NCBI GenBank assembly: GCA_900315775.1
Contig: ONAJ01000021.1
Coordinates: forward strand, 1 to 63,682
DNA length: 63,682 bases
From: an uncultured Prevotella sp.
Lineage (GTDB): Bacteria; Bacteroidota; Bacteroidia; Bacteroidales; Bacteroidaceae
Reading direction: 5' to 3'
This document shows, piece by piece, positions 54,942 to 63,544 of this stretch. Positions within the stretch are counted from its first letter, which is position 1. Each line of letters opens with the position of its first letter. The notes under the pieces are model-generated. The model searched no databases. It was given only the letters and a program-made list of their open reading frames with translations, and was not told the DNA's origin. The position numbers and the translations under genes were made by a program.

Positions 54942-56268
54942 CGGCAGTATAACCTCCAATTTCTCTTATTGCATTTTTCAGCATCGTGTGCTGCTGGTAA
55001 AGGTTGTTGACGGCCTCCTCACCTTGGGTGTAGTCGTGCATAGGACTCTTCAGGAAGAAGCTCAGGAAGCGCTGGATGCCGTAGCGCCCGTCGCGCGCTG
55101 CCAAGTCCATAAGCAGACAAAGGTCAAGACAAACCGGAGCAGCAAGTATAGAGTCACGACAGAGGAAGTTTATCTTTACCTGCATGGGGTAGCCCATCCA
55201 TCCGAAGATGTCAATGTTGTCCCACGACTCCTTGTTGTCGTTACGTGGAGGATAGTAGTTTATGCGTACCTTGTGGAAATAGTCTGTATATAGGTCGGGC
55301 TGCTCCTCTTGCTTTAATATAGTCTCAAGGGTAGAGAGCTTTGAAACCTCCTTGGTGTGGAAGTTTGCGGGCTCGTCGAGAACAAGTCCGTCGCGGTTTC
55401 CGAGTATGTTTGTAGAGAACCATCCTGAGAGTCCCAGACAACGGGTGCCTATGATTGGGGCGAAACCTGACTTCACCAGCGTCTGACCTGTCTTGAAGTC
55501 CTTGCCGGCGATAGGCATCTTTGTCTTCTCAGCCAACTCCCACATAGCGGGGATATCGACGGTGGTGTTTGGCGCTCCCATGATGAAAGGACAGCCTTCT
55601 GTCAGCGCTGCATAAGCGTAGCACATTGATGGCGCTACGTGCTCGCGGTCGTCGGCCTTCATCGCCTTCTCCAAGTGTTCCAATGTGTCGTGAACATTCA
55701 TGTCAACAGGAACATAAATCTCTGTTGAGGCTGCCCACAGCACCACGATGCGGTCGCAACTGTTCTTCGCCTTGAACTGCTTGATGTCTTCGCGCAACAG
55801 CTCCACCATCTCCCAACGAGTAGGAATCTCTTCTCTCTCTCCTCTCTCCTCTCTCCTCTCTCCTCTTTTAATATTGTCGCCATCCAGGCGCTTCGCGTAG
55901 TTCTTGTCGAAAGCGGCCTTCAAAGGCACTATCTTCTCCAACTCGTCCTTCACGGGGTCTATGTCTTCGCGCTTCAGCACTTCGGCATATACCGCAGCTT
56001 GGTATGAGTTCTGCGGATATACGTCCCATGTGCCGAAAACAATGTCGTTAAGGTCTGCGAGTGGAACAATGTCTTTATAGTGAAGATATTTCTTGTCGTT
56101 GCCTTTTCCTATCCTAATCTTGTCGTATTGCGTCATCGCTCCTACGGGTTTCGCTAATCCCTTGCGAGCCATGAGTACTCCAGTCATAAAAGTCGTCGCA
56201 ACAGCACCGTTGCCGACAACCATTATGCCTAATTTGCCTTTTGCAGGTTTAACGTGTGTTTCTGCCAT
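54925..56268 (-). CDS. ino1: Inositol-3-phosphate synthase with repeat insert
   Basis: 447 residues. It converts glucose 6-phosphate to myo-inositol phosphate using NAD. NAD-binding start LGIMVVGNGAVATTFMTGVL, IVFGTWDVYPQNSYQAAVYA, and the core GKDFKTGQTLVKSGFAPIIG, RCLGLSGWFSTNILGNRDGL and VKINFLCRDSILAAPVCLDL are all present. A GA-rich repeat adds RGERREERGEREE at about 134-146. In Bacteroidetes this enzyme feeds inositol lipids, which connects it to the CDP-alcohol phosphatidyltransferase operon at 8372. It has a TACCTTTG promoter box (56302-56309, minus strand). Confidence 0.94.
   Translation of the reverse strand: MAETHVKPAKGKLGIMVVGNGAVATTFMTGVLMARKGLAKPVGAMTQYDKIRIGKGNDKKYLHYKDIVPLADLNDIVFGTWDVYPQNSYQAAVYAEVLKREDIDPVKDELEKIVPLKAAFDKNYAKRLDGDNIKRGERREERGEREEIPTRWEMVELLREDIKQFKAKNSCDRIVVLWAASTEIYVPVDMNVHDTLEHLEKAMKADDREHVAPSMCYAYAALTEGCPFIMGAPNTTVDIPAMWELAEKTKMPIAGKDFKTGQTLVKSGFAPIIGTRCLGLSGWFSTNILGNRDGLVLDEPANFHTKEVSKLSTLETILKQEEQPDLYTDYFHKVRINYYPPRNDNKESWDNIDIFGWMGYPMQVKINFLCRDSILAAPVCLDLCLLMDLAARDGRYGIQRFLSFFLKSPMHDYTQGEEAVNNLYQQHTMLKNAIREIGGYTADEEID
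55829..55866. repeat. GA-rich repeat insert in the inositol-phosphate synthase gene
   Basis: TCTTCTCTCTCTCCTCTCTC and onward on the plus strand; the coding strand reads GAGAGGAGAG with seven-base period. Confidence 0.85.
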
Positions 56269-56393
56269 GTTATTTCGTATTAGTTTTCTTTAATCAGTGT
56301 GCAAAGGTAATAACTTTATTCATAAAAGACGAATAATTTGTTGATAATTATTTTAAAAGGTAATAAATACTTCGTACCTTTGCACCCCGAAAT

Positions 56394-57254
56394 ATGGATA
56401 CATCAATTCTTAAACTAATCAAAGACAAACAGTTCGGCGGCGAGCGCCCGCTGTTTGGTATCAAGGATACGCGCCTTGAAAATGTAACAATTACGGAGGG
56501 CGAATCCGGAATAAAATTCTGCAAAAACGTTGAGGCTGACAACTGCCGTTTCATAGGGAAATACCCTTGGTGGCACGTTGACGGCTCACTGATAACAAAC
56601 TGCTACTTCGAGGTGGGCTCGCGCTCGGCTGTATGGTACTCTGATAATATGGTTATGCGCGACACCGTTATCGATGCTCCGAAACTGTTCCGCGAGATGA
56701 AGAACCTTACCATTGAGAATGTGGTAATCAACGACGCCGACGAGACTTTCTGGCGCGTTGACGGACTGAAGGTTCGTAACCTTACACTTCATGAAGGTAC
56801 TTATCCTTTCATGTTCTGCAGCAACATCTACGTTGACGGACTGAAGAGCGATTCCAAGTATGTCTTCCAGTACTGTAAGAACGTGGAAATACATAATGCG
56901 GACATCGTTACGAAGGACTCCTTCTGGGAGTGCGAGAACGTCACAATATACGACTCTAAATTGGACGGCGAATACCTTGCCTGGCACTCTAAGAACGTGC
57001 GACTGGTACGCTGCCACATAGCTGGAGAACAGTCGCTGTGCTACACGGAAGGACTGACTCTCGAAGACTGTTCCTTCGACGCTGCCTGCGACCGCGCCTT
57101 CGAAGATAGTGTTGTCGAGGCACAGATAAAAGGTGCTATAACGGAGATAAAGAACCCTCGCTCAGGACATATCGTTGCCGACAAGGTGGGAAGAGTAACC
57201 ATAGACGAGTTCATCAACGCACCAGCTGACTGCATCATAGAAGAAAGAAAATGA
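56394..57254 (+). CDS. DUF3737 family beta-helix protein
   Basis: 286 residues with no signal peptide. A right-handed beta-helix of short repeats (NLTIENVVIND, GLKVRNLTLHEG, NIYVDGLKSDS, NVEIHNADIVT, NVTIYDSKLDG, NVRLVRCHIAG), as in DUF3737 proteins. Function unknown. Its stop overlaps the PatB-like start by four bases; DUF3737 genes are often paired with such aminotransferases. The -7 box TACCTTTG is at 56375-56382. Confidence 0.9.
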   Translation: MDTSILKLIKDKQFGGERPLFGIKDTRLENVTITEGESGIKFCKNVEADNCRFIGKYPWWHVDGSLITNCYFEVGSRSAVWYSDNMVMRDTVIDAPKLFREMKNLTIENVVINDADETFWRVDGLKVRNLTLHEGTYPFMFCSNIYVDGLKSDSKYVFQYCKNVEIHNADIVTKDSFWECENVTIYDSKLDGEYLAWHSKNVRLVRCHIAGEQSLCYTEGLTLEDCSFDAACDRAFEDSVVEAQIKGAITEIKNPRSGHIVADKVGRVTIDEFINAPADCIIEERK

Positions 57255-58447
57255 AATACAACTTTGACCAGGTAATAGACCGCCGCGGAACGAACTGTGT
57301 GAAGTGGGACGAAGAACCGCCTGTATCCTCGCACCTCGCACCTCGCACCTCACCCCTCGTATCAATGTGGATTGCCGATATGGACTTCGCCGTATGTCCC
57401 GCAATAATTGACGCCTTGAAGAAACGTCTCGAACACCCTGTGTTCGGATATACCGAGGTGCCGCAGAGCTACTACGATGCCGTAAAGGAGTGGAACCAAC
57501 GACGCCATAACTGGACCGTAGAACGTCAACACATTATATATACAAGTGGGGTGGTGCCGGCTATCTCTGCCTGCATCAAGGCTGTTACTCTTCCTGGCGA
57601 CAAGGTACTCGTCCAGACTCCCGTCTATAACTGCTTCTTCTCAAGCATCCGCAACCAAGGATGCACCGTCGAAGAAGCCCCTCTCTGTTTGGAGAGGGGT
57701 TGGGGAGAGGCTTTTAGTATCGACTTCGACGCCTTCGAACGCCGTTGTGCCGACCCCAAAGTAAAGGCCTTCATACTCTGCAACCCTCACAACCCCGCAG
57801 GAAGGGTGTGGACACGTGAAGAACTGCAACGATTGGGCGAGATATGCCTGAAACACGACGTCTTCGTTATCTCCGACGAGATTCATTGCGAAATCGTCAT
57901 GCCTGGCTACAAATACACTCCCTTCGCCTCTATCAGCGAAGAATTTGCCAATAACTGTGCTGTGTGCATAGCTCCCACAAAGGCGTTTAACATTGCAGGA
58001 CTGCAAATAGCAAACATCGTCGTCATGAACCCTCGTTACTACGAACGCATAGACCGCGCCATCAATATTCACGAGAATTGTGACGTCAACCCCTTCGGAG
58101 TCCTTGCGCTCGAGGCTGCTTATAAGGAGGGGGAACCTTGGCTTCAGGAAATGATTCAGTACGTGTGGGAAAACTACCAGTTCCTGTGTCAGTACCTCAG
58201 CGAGAAGGCTCCGCAACTGACGGTCACAAAACTCGAGGGCACATACCTCGTATGGGTGAACATCAGCAAACTGGGCATTAAGGCTGCCGACTTCTGCACA
58301 CAACTGCTTGAAAAAGAGAACCTCTGGCTCGCCAGCGGAGAGGTGTATGGCGAGACGACGGGAAGCGACTTCGTACGCATAAACATAGCTTGTCCGCGAA
58401 AGACTCTTCAGGAGGGACTCGAGAGACTCGTAAATGCCCTCTCCTGA
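57251..58447 (+). CDS. patB: MalY/PatB-type aminotransferase (cystathionine beta-lyase-like), with two repeat inserts
   Basis: 398 residues, PLP fold-type I. MWIADMDFAVCPAIIDALKK, FGYTEVPQSYYDAV, the PLP-site ILCNPHNPAGRVWT and the Schiff-base lysine in APTKAFNIAGLQIANIV. PatB-type enzymes cleave cystathionine and related thioethers by beta-elimination. Two inserts are repeat-derived: SSHLAPRTSPLV near residues 26-37 and APLCLERGWGEAF at about 142-155. Its start overlaps the DUF3737 stop. Confidence 0.92.
   Translation: MKYNFDQVIDRRGTNCVKWDEEPPVSSHLAPRTSPLVSMWIADMDFAVCPAIIDALKKRLEHPVFGYTEVPQSYYDAVKEWNQRRHNWTVERQHIIYTSGVVPAISACIKAVTLPGDKVLVQTPVYNCFFSSIRNQGCTVEEAPLCLERGWGEAFSIDFDAFERRCADPKVKAFILCNPHNPAGRVWTREELQRLGEICLKHDVFVISDEIHCEIVMPGYKYTPFASISEEFANNCAVCIAPTKAFNIAGLQIANIVVMNPRYYERIDRAINIHENCDVNPFGVLALEAAYKEGEPWLQEMIQYVWENYQFLCQYLSEKAPQLTVTKLEGTYLVWVNISKLGIKAADFCTQLLEKENLWLASGEVYGETTGSDFVRINIACPRKTLQEGLERLVNALS
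57327..57360. repeat. CCTCGCA tandem repeat insert in the PatB-like gene
   Basis: CCTCGCACCTCGCACCTCGC then ACCTCACCCCTCG, seven-base units. A related GAGGTGCGAGG string ends the purL insert at 49319. Confidence 0.8.
57676..57712. repeat. CCCCTCTC palindromic repeat insert in the PatB-like gene
   Basis: AGCCCCTCTCTGTTTGGAGA then GGGGTTGGGGAGAGGCT; same family as the elements at 9475 and 21564. Confidence 0.85.
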
Positions 58448-58457
58448 AAAGTGATAT

Positions 58458-59264
58458 TTACTTAGTATCCAGATCTGAGGCCTTACCCTTATACTCTGGT
58501 GTGCGTTTCTCCAAGAAAGCATTGATGCCCTCCTTATAGTCGTCACCTTTGTAAACTCTGGTGCGATAAGCGTTGATGCGTTCAAAGCTTTCTGACGGTA
58601 TCACCGACATAGCGCGGCTCAGTATGCGGAACTGTCGCTTAATGGCACTGATTGACAAGATGCTATTGCGACGCAGAGGATTCAAGAACTGTTCCTCCAA
58701 CATCTCCTCCAGCTTGTCAGGTTCGGCAATGTGATTAATAAGTCCTACGTTCAGGGCATCTTCAGCTTTGATTGGTCTTGCCAGGAAGAACATCTCACGT
58801 GCCTTGTTTAGTCCCAGCTGATTGATAAAGTGCATGATGCCAGACGCATTGTAGGGAATGCCAATCTTGGCAGGAGTGATAGCAAAGGTGGCATCGTTGG
58901 CACTTACTATCATGTCGCACGACAGACAAAGGTCGCAAGCACCTCCCCACACAGAGCCGTCAACACATGCAATGACGGGAATTGGCGTTTCCTGAACCTT
59001 GCGCAACAGCTTTACCATAGGCTCGTCATAAGCCAGAGGGTCGTCACCGTTCTGGGGTAGTTCCCTGATGTCGTGACCAGCACTCCAAACACCCTTCTTA
59101 CATTGTGCCTTAATAACGATGCCCACACATTCATGGTCATAGCCATATTGCAGGCTCTCCATTAACTCCTGACACATTTCCTCGCCTAAGCAGTTGTAAT
59201 GGTCAGCATTCTGCATCTCTACATAGCAGATACGATTTTCGATGTTCACATTTACCAATTTCAT
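58458..59264 (-). CDS. Enoyl-CoA hydratase-family protein, probable methylmalonyl-CoA decarboxylase
   Basis: 268 residues of the crotonase fold. Oxyanion-hole segments WSAGHDIRELPQNG and ACVDGSVWGGACDLCLSCDM are present; GSVWGGA followed by an acidic-poor loop matches E. coli ScpB-type methylmalonyl-CoA decarboxylases better than hydratases. That reaction would turn methylmalonyl-CoA into propionyl-CoA, fitting propionate-making Bacteroidales. Substrate assignment is by similarity only. Confidence 0.8.
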   Translation of the reverse strand: MKLVNVNIENRICYVEMQNADHYNCLGEEMCQELMESLQYGYDHECVGIVIKAQCKKGVWSAGHDIRELPQNGDDPLAYDEPMVKLLRKVQETPIPVIACVDGSVWGGACDLCLSCDMIVSANDATFAITPAKIGIPYNASGIMHFINQLGLNKAREMFFLARPIKAEDALNVGLINHIAEPDKLEEMLEEQFLNPLRRNSILSISAIKRQFRILSRAMSVIPSESFERINAYRTRVYKGDDYKEGINAFLEKRTPEYKGKASDLDTK

Positions 59265-59399
59265 CGTTCTATCATTTTTATTATTTTATAAACGGTAATC
59301 ATGCTGCAAATATACAACCTTTTTAGTAAAACGCCAAGTAATCGCCGCTTTTCTTATATTCCCGTGTTCCCAAAAGAATTTCTTTTCGCTGCTCCAAAA

Positions 59400-59431
59400 T
59401 TTGGCTGTTTCGGAAATAATATCTATTTTTG
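59400..59431 (+). promoter_or_regulatory. Promoter of the PIN toxin-antitoxin pair
   Basis: TTTG at 59400-59403 and TATTTTTG at 59424-59431, 20 bases apart. Confidence 0.65.
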
Positions 59432-59485
59432 CAGACGGTACGTGGTGGAATCCGCGACAAAGTTAATAAGAAATACGTATTTGTT

Positions 59486-59704
59486 ATGGCAGCAACAGTA
59501 TTGAATGATGCACAATTGGAATTGTTGAAGATGGTGTCTGTCTTTGACACCCCAGAGAGTGTTACGGACTTGAAACAGGCTATTTCCAACTATTTTGCTC
59601 AAAAAACGGAAGAGGAAATTGACAGACTGTGGGAGAATGGTACTTTGAACGAAGCAAAGGTTGAAAGTTTCCGTTCCCTTCATGAGCGCACAACATACAA
59701 ATAA
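59486..59704 (+). CDS. Antitoxin-like small protein paired with PIN toxin
   Basis: 72 residues from ATG 59486; the frame is open from 59429 but that part overlaps the promoter. It looks helical (LNDAQLELLKMVSVFDTPES, VTDLKQAISNYFAQKTEEEI). It lies 12 bases before the PIN gene. Probably the antitoxin by position and size; no family is named with confidence. Confidence 0.7.
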   Translation: MAATVLNDAQLELLKMVSVFDTPESVTDLKQAISNYFAQKTEEEIDRLWENGTLNEAKVESFRSLHERTTYK

Positions 59705-59716
59705 TATGTATATTGT

Positions 59717-60136
59717 ATGAATAACGTTGTCATTGACACAAACAGCCTGATTATGGCAATATCATCGAGAAACGTCTACCATAAGATATGGCAATCTTTT
59801 CTCGCAGGCGACTTTTGTCTATGCATTTCAAACGATATTCTCGAAGAATATATAGAAGTTATAGCTCGTAATATCAGTGTCAATGCTGCGCGATATATTA
59901 TCTATACTATTATGGAGCGCAAGAATGTCAGACTGATATCGCCTTCTTATAAATGGAATCTTATTTCAGCCGATCCAGACGATAACAAGTTTGTTGATTG
60001 TGCTATTGCCGCCAACGCTAAGTATATAGTATCGGAAGATCATCATTTCAATGTACTCAAAGAAATTGACTTCCCTTCAGTTGATATCATAAACATCGAC
60101 AGCTTCCTAAAAGAAGTTATGGCGAGATACTCATAA
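59717..60136 (+). CDS. PIN-domain toxin
   Basis: 139 residues. The PIN fold begins NVVIDTNSLIMAISSRNVYH with the first metal-binding Asp. The conserved acidic residues continue in NDILEEYIEVIAR and SADPDDNKFVDCAIAANAKY, and a late SEDHHFNVL. This is the group annotated as putative toxin components of toxin-antitoxin pairs, which act as RNases. Downstream of its small partner. Confidence 0.88.
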   Translation: MNNVVIDTNSLIMAISSRNVYHKIWQSFLAGDFCLCISNDILEEYIEVIARNISVNAARYIIYTIMERKNVRLISPSYKWNLISADPDDNKFVDCAIAANAKYIVSEDHHFNVLKEIDFPSVDIINIDSFLKEVMARYS

Positions 60137-60416
60137 AATGTTTAACCAAATAAAATTGTAATACAGATAGAAGAAAGAACATAAATAAGACATATAGGAT
60201 TTGAACATCCACTTTTAGATTCTTGTTTCGGAAATTCGCCAAATTTCATAAATCTATCAAGAACGAAAGTAGATTGTTCACGCAGATAGCGTGGACTTTT
60301 ACTCGTTTAAGATAGATAGGTGTTTGGCGATGCCTCCGAAACGTAGACGAAGTAAATTGTCCACGTTTTCTTTTTGTGTTTAAGTGAATAAATTAAAGAC
60401 CTAAAATAATATCATT
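60137..60416. other. Intergenic region with imperfect repeats
   Basis: No gene seen. GAAAGTAGATTGTTCACGCAG (60258) and GAAGTAAATTGTCCACG (60348) are similar in direct orientation, and TTGTTTCGGAAATTCG near 60222 partly mirrors CGAAACGTAGACGAAG near 60338. No clear promoter for the BspA gene is visible. Confidence 0.35.
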
Positions 60417-61766
60417 ATGAAAAAACAATTACTATCAATTATTCTTGCCTTATTGCCTATGCTGGCAATGGCCGACGATTTCGGTTATTGTGGCGATAAT
60501 GTGACTTACACATTCGTATCCTCTACAGGAACTTTACTTATTAATGGAAGTGGAAAGATGTACAATTTTCATTCGCCTTCGACAGTTTCTTGGACATCCT
60601 ATCGTGAAAATATTAAGGAAGTAATAATATATGATGGGGTGACGAGCATCGGATGGCATGCGTTCTCAGGCTGCTCAAGTCTTAGTTCCATCACTATCCC
60701 AGGCAGTGTGACGAGTATAGAAAATTATGCGTTCTATGATTGCTTTAGTATTCAAAAAGTTATTGTACCCGATATCGCAGCATGGTGTGGTATTAATTTT
60801 GGCGAAGACTATTCAAATCCTTTTATGTATGCCCATCATATTTATAGTGATGAAAATACAGAAATAACAGATTTAGACATTCCCGTTGGTGTGACAAACA
60901 TTAAAGAGAGTGTTTTTTCTGAGTGCTCAGGTCTAACCTCTGTAACTATTCCGAATAGCGTGACGAGCATTGGATGGAATGCGTTCTTTGATTGTACAGG
61001 TCTTCAAAAAGTTATTGTACCCGATATCGCAGCATGGTGTGGTATAACCTTCGGTGATAATCCTCTTTCCGAAGCTCATCATATTTTCAGCGATGAGAAT
61101 ACAGAAATAACAGATTTAGTCATACCTGATGGTGTGACGAGCATAGTAGATGATACGTTCGGTTGGTGCTCAAGTCTTAAATCCGTTACTATTCCTAATA
61201 GCGTGACGAGCATTGGAAGTTATGCGTTTCATGGCTGCAAAGGTCTTACCTGTATCACTATCCCTAACAGCGTGAAGAGCATAGGCACTTTTGCTTTCTC
61301 GGATTGCTCAAGTCTAACATCTGCTATCATTGGAAATAAAGTGACGAGCATAGGAAATTATGCTTTCGATTCATGCAAAGATCTTACCTCCGTCACTATC
61401 GGTAATAGCGTGACGAGCATTGGACAACATGCGTTCTCTAGGTGCTCAGGTCTTAAATCTATATATAGTATGATAGAGAATGTCCTCACTATTAATCAGA
61501 ATACATTTGGCGACGCAACATATAACAATGCTAAACTATATGTTCCTATAGGCAAAAAAGCTACTTATCAAAGTACTGATGGTTGGAAGAACTTTGCAAA
61601 TATTGAGGAGTTTGACGTTACAAATATTGCTGCTCAGTATCGGAGCAAGGACGCGAGGATTGTGGATGTATATAAGCTGAACGGACAGAGAAGTGATGAT
61701 GTAAGACGTGGAGTAAACATCATCCGCATGAGTGACGGAACAACTCGTAAGGTAGTGGTGAAATAA
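60417..61766 (+). CDS. BspA-type leucine-rich-repeat surface protein with sorting tail
   Basis: 449 residues. Signal peptide MKKQLLSIILALLPMLAMA, then about a dozen BspA-like (TpLRR) repeats of the form SVTIPNSVTSIGxxAFxxCxG. Two copies of a variant repeat contain VPDIAAWCGI and HHI-SDENTEITDL, a recent internal duplication. The C-terminus VYKLNGQRSDDVRRGVNIIR then MSDGTTRKVVVK is a diverged type IX-like tail. Such proteins bind host or microbial surfaces; the ligand here is unknown. A terminator follows. Confidence 0.88.
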   Translation: MKKQLLSIILALLPMLAMADDFGYCGDNVTYTFVSSTGTLLINGSGKMYNFHSPSTVSWTSYRENIKEVIIYDGVTSIGWHAFSGCSSLSSITIPGSVTSIENYAFYDCFSIQKVIVPDIAAWCGINFGEDYSNPFMYAHHIYSDENTEITDLDIPVGVTNIKESVFSECSGLTSVTIPNSVTSIGWNAFFDCTGLQKVIVPDIAAWCGITFGDNPLSEAHHIFSDENTEITDLVIPDGVTSIVDDTFGWCSSLKSVTIPNSVTSIGSYAFHGCKGLTCITIPNSVKSIGTFAFSDCSSLTSAIIGNKVTSIGNYAFDSCKDLTSVTIGNSVTSIGQHAFSRCSGLKSIYSMIENVLTINQNTFGDATYNNAKLYVPIGKKATYQSTDGWKNFANIEEFDVTNIAAQYRSKDARIVDVYKLNGQRSDDVRRGVNIIRMSDGTTRKVVVK

Positions 61767-61794
61767 CATTACATCAACATATTAATCATATCTT

Positions 61795-61832
61795 CAATCC
61801 GCAGTACCTACAGCAGGTGCTGCGGATTTTCC
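61795..61832 (+). terminator. Terminator after the BspA-type gene
   Basis: AATCCGCA pairs with TGCGGATTTT, with an inner CCTAC-AGCAGG region, followed by a short T run. Confidence 0.75.
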
Positions 61833-62417
61833 TTAGCGCGGGGACGGGTACATTTACGATGCTCAAGTTTGAGTGCTCTTGGAGGCTTAGTAGGGGAGAA
61901 GGCAGTTACGGACTGTAGCGTTCCAGTTCCAAATCGTTCCAATTGAAAAATGAGGAATGAACCCCCTTATTAAAGATTATATAACTTATTAATATATAGA
62001 TAGTTATAATATATATATAGGTGGTAAGCGGAACTTCAAAAACTTAACTGGAACAACTGGAACTGGAACGCTTGGGTTATTATCAATTCATCTAAAAAGC
62101 TATAAATCAACGAGATACGTCTATCCACAATCAACTGCGCTCGCTATGACAACCCACGAAAGGGGCACAGAATGTATCAAAATCATGTCTTTTAAGGTCT
62201 TAAAATGTATTCGAAAAGCCTTGTTTTTGATGTTTTTCCTTTACTTGGCGCAAAATATGTGCTTCAAAAAATCATAGTGTTTGTTGCGTTTTAGAGGTGT
62301 TTTGTTATGAAAGCGAGGTAAAATGTCGTAGAAGTGAGTAGTATTGTCATAAAAAACGAGGACCGTTCTCGTTTGTGACGAGGCTGGCTCTCGTTTGAGA
62401 TAAAAAATGAATGGAGG
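61833..62417. repeat. Gene-free region with inverted GGAAC repeats and twin hairpins
   Basis: No gene is seen. CGTTCCAGTTCC (61918) is mirrored by GGAACTGGAACG (62058), enclosing an AT-rich TATATAGATAGTTATAATAT stretch. Near the end, ACGAG/CTCGT hairpins at 62366-62382 and 62389-62405 form a tandem pair (ACGAGGACCGTTCTCGT, ACGAGGCTGGCTCTCGT). Confidence 0.7.
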
Positions 62418-62450
62418 TTTTGGACGTTTCTATAATAATTTGTATCTTTG
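62418..62450 (+). promoter_or_regulatory. Promoter of the outer-membrane protein gene
   Basis: TTTG at 62418-62421 and TATCTTTG at 62443-62450, 21 bases apart. Confidence 0.7.
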
Positions 62451-62484
62451 CACGTTATTGTGAAAATTGGTAAAGAGACTGGAA

Positions 62485-63426
62485 ATGACGAAACGACAAA
62501 TAATACTATTGGTACTCTGTCTGCAATGTGTTGTGATGATGGCGCAGTTTAGCGACCCAAGGGAGAAACTTGGCATCACGGCAAGTGTTGACGGAAGTAC
62601 TAATACTGACTACAAGTGGAAGACGGAGGACGGAGAACTGCTTGAGAAAGGACGTATGAAGCCGGGCGTCAATGCGCGACTGCGTGTGGGCGTGAAACTG
62701 CTGGGAACCAAGAGGTTCTCAATGTCGTTCAGCCCGTTCTACAACTTTAGCAATCGCCGTATGACGGCATATACCGACGGACCACAACTGAACTTGTACA
62801 TCCCCAACGAACACCATCATTACGGAGGAGCTGTCTCGGCTACTTACAGCACTCAACTGTTTGGCAAACCGTTCATCGTGGCGGCTTCGGTGACGGGTAA
62901 CTTCTCGCAGTATGGCTACGAGAACTTCTCGACAATGGGTACGGCAATGTTCACTATAACCCGAAACCGCTCTACTTACCTCGCCCTCGGAGCACTGTGC
63001 CTGGTGGGAACTTCGGTGTCGTGGCCCCTTTACCCAATGATTATATATACTCATCGCTTCAACGACAGGTGGAGCGTTAACTGCTTTGAAACAAATAACT
63101 ATCTCAACTACCACGTGTCGCCAAAACTGCGCTGTGCACTGGGTATGGAGATTGTTACCGACAAAATATATTTGCGACCAGACCGAAAGGACATGCCGAG
63201 AAAGACGGAAATCAGTGAGCTGTCGGAACGTTTCGGACTGTTCGCAGACTACCAGGCAACAAAGGACCTCGCGCTAAACTTCGGAATGGGAGCAACGGTG
63301 CCTTTCTACATGCGTCTGCGCGAGAGTGGCTACAACAAAACTTATATGCGAATGTACGATCACGTAAAGCCTTTCGTGAAACTACAACTGAAATATACTA
63401 TATCGTCGCAAAGTAAACAGCACTAA
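62485..63426 (+). CDS. Putative outer-membrane beta-barrel protein
   Basis: 313 residues from ATG 62485 (MTKRQIILLVLCLQCVVMMA signal); the frame is open from a TTG at 62467. The mature part alternates short polar turns with aromatic strand-like segments (FSMSFSPFYNFSNRRM, PFIVAASVTGNFSQYG, LALNFGMGATVPFYM) and resembles the DUF6268 barrel family, though that name is a guess. Function unknown. It has its own promoter and precedes the presumed rRNA leader. Confidence 0.7.
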   Translation: MTKRQIILLVLCLQCVVMMAQFSDPREKLGITASVDGSTNTDYKWKTEDGELLEKGRMKPGVNARLRVGVKLLGTKRFSMSFSPFYNFSNRRMTAYTDGPQLNLYIPNEHHHYGGAVSATYSTQLFGKPFIVAASVTGNFSQYGYENFSTMGTAMFTITRNRSTYLALGALCLVGTSVSWPLYPMIIYTHRFNDRWSVNCFETNNYLNYHVSPKLRCALGMEIVTDKIYLRPDRKDMPRKTEISELSERFGLFADYQATKDLALNFGMGATVPFYMRLRESGYNKTYMRMYDHVKPFVKLQLKYTISSQSKQH

Positions 63427-63513
63427 AACGAGCGTCAGCACTATATATATAATAAAATGTACGCGCACAAGGAAGCATTTATACTTCATTAACATATTTT
63501 TCTTGTGAAATGT

Positions 63514-63544
63514 TTTGGTGTTTCCCGAAAAGTTTGTACCTTTG
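63514..63544 (+). promoter_or_regulatory. Strong promoter at the right edge
   Basis: TTTG at 63514-63517 and TACCTTTG at 63537-63544, 19 bases apart. No coding start follows within the window. Confidence 0.75.

Noticed and set aside
57641-58585. 314-codon open frame on the minus strand across the PatB-like gene
   Set aside because: Antisense to PLP-binding motifs and runs into the next gene; no family features.
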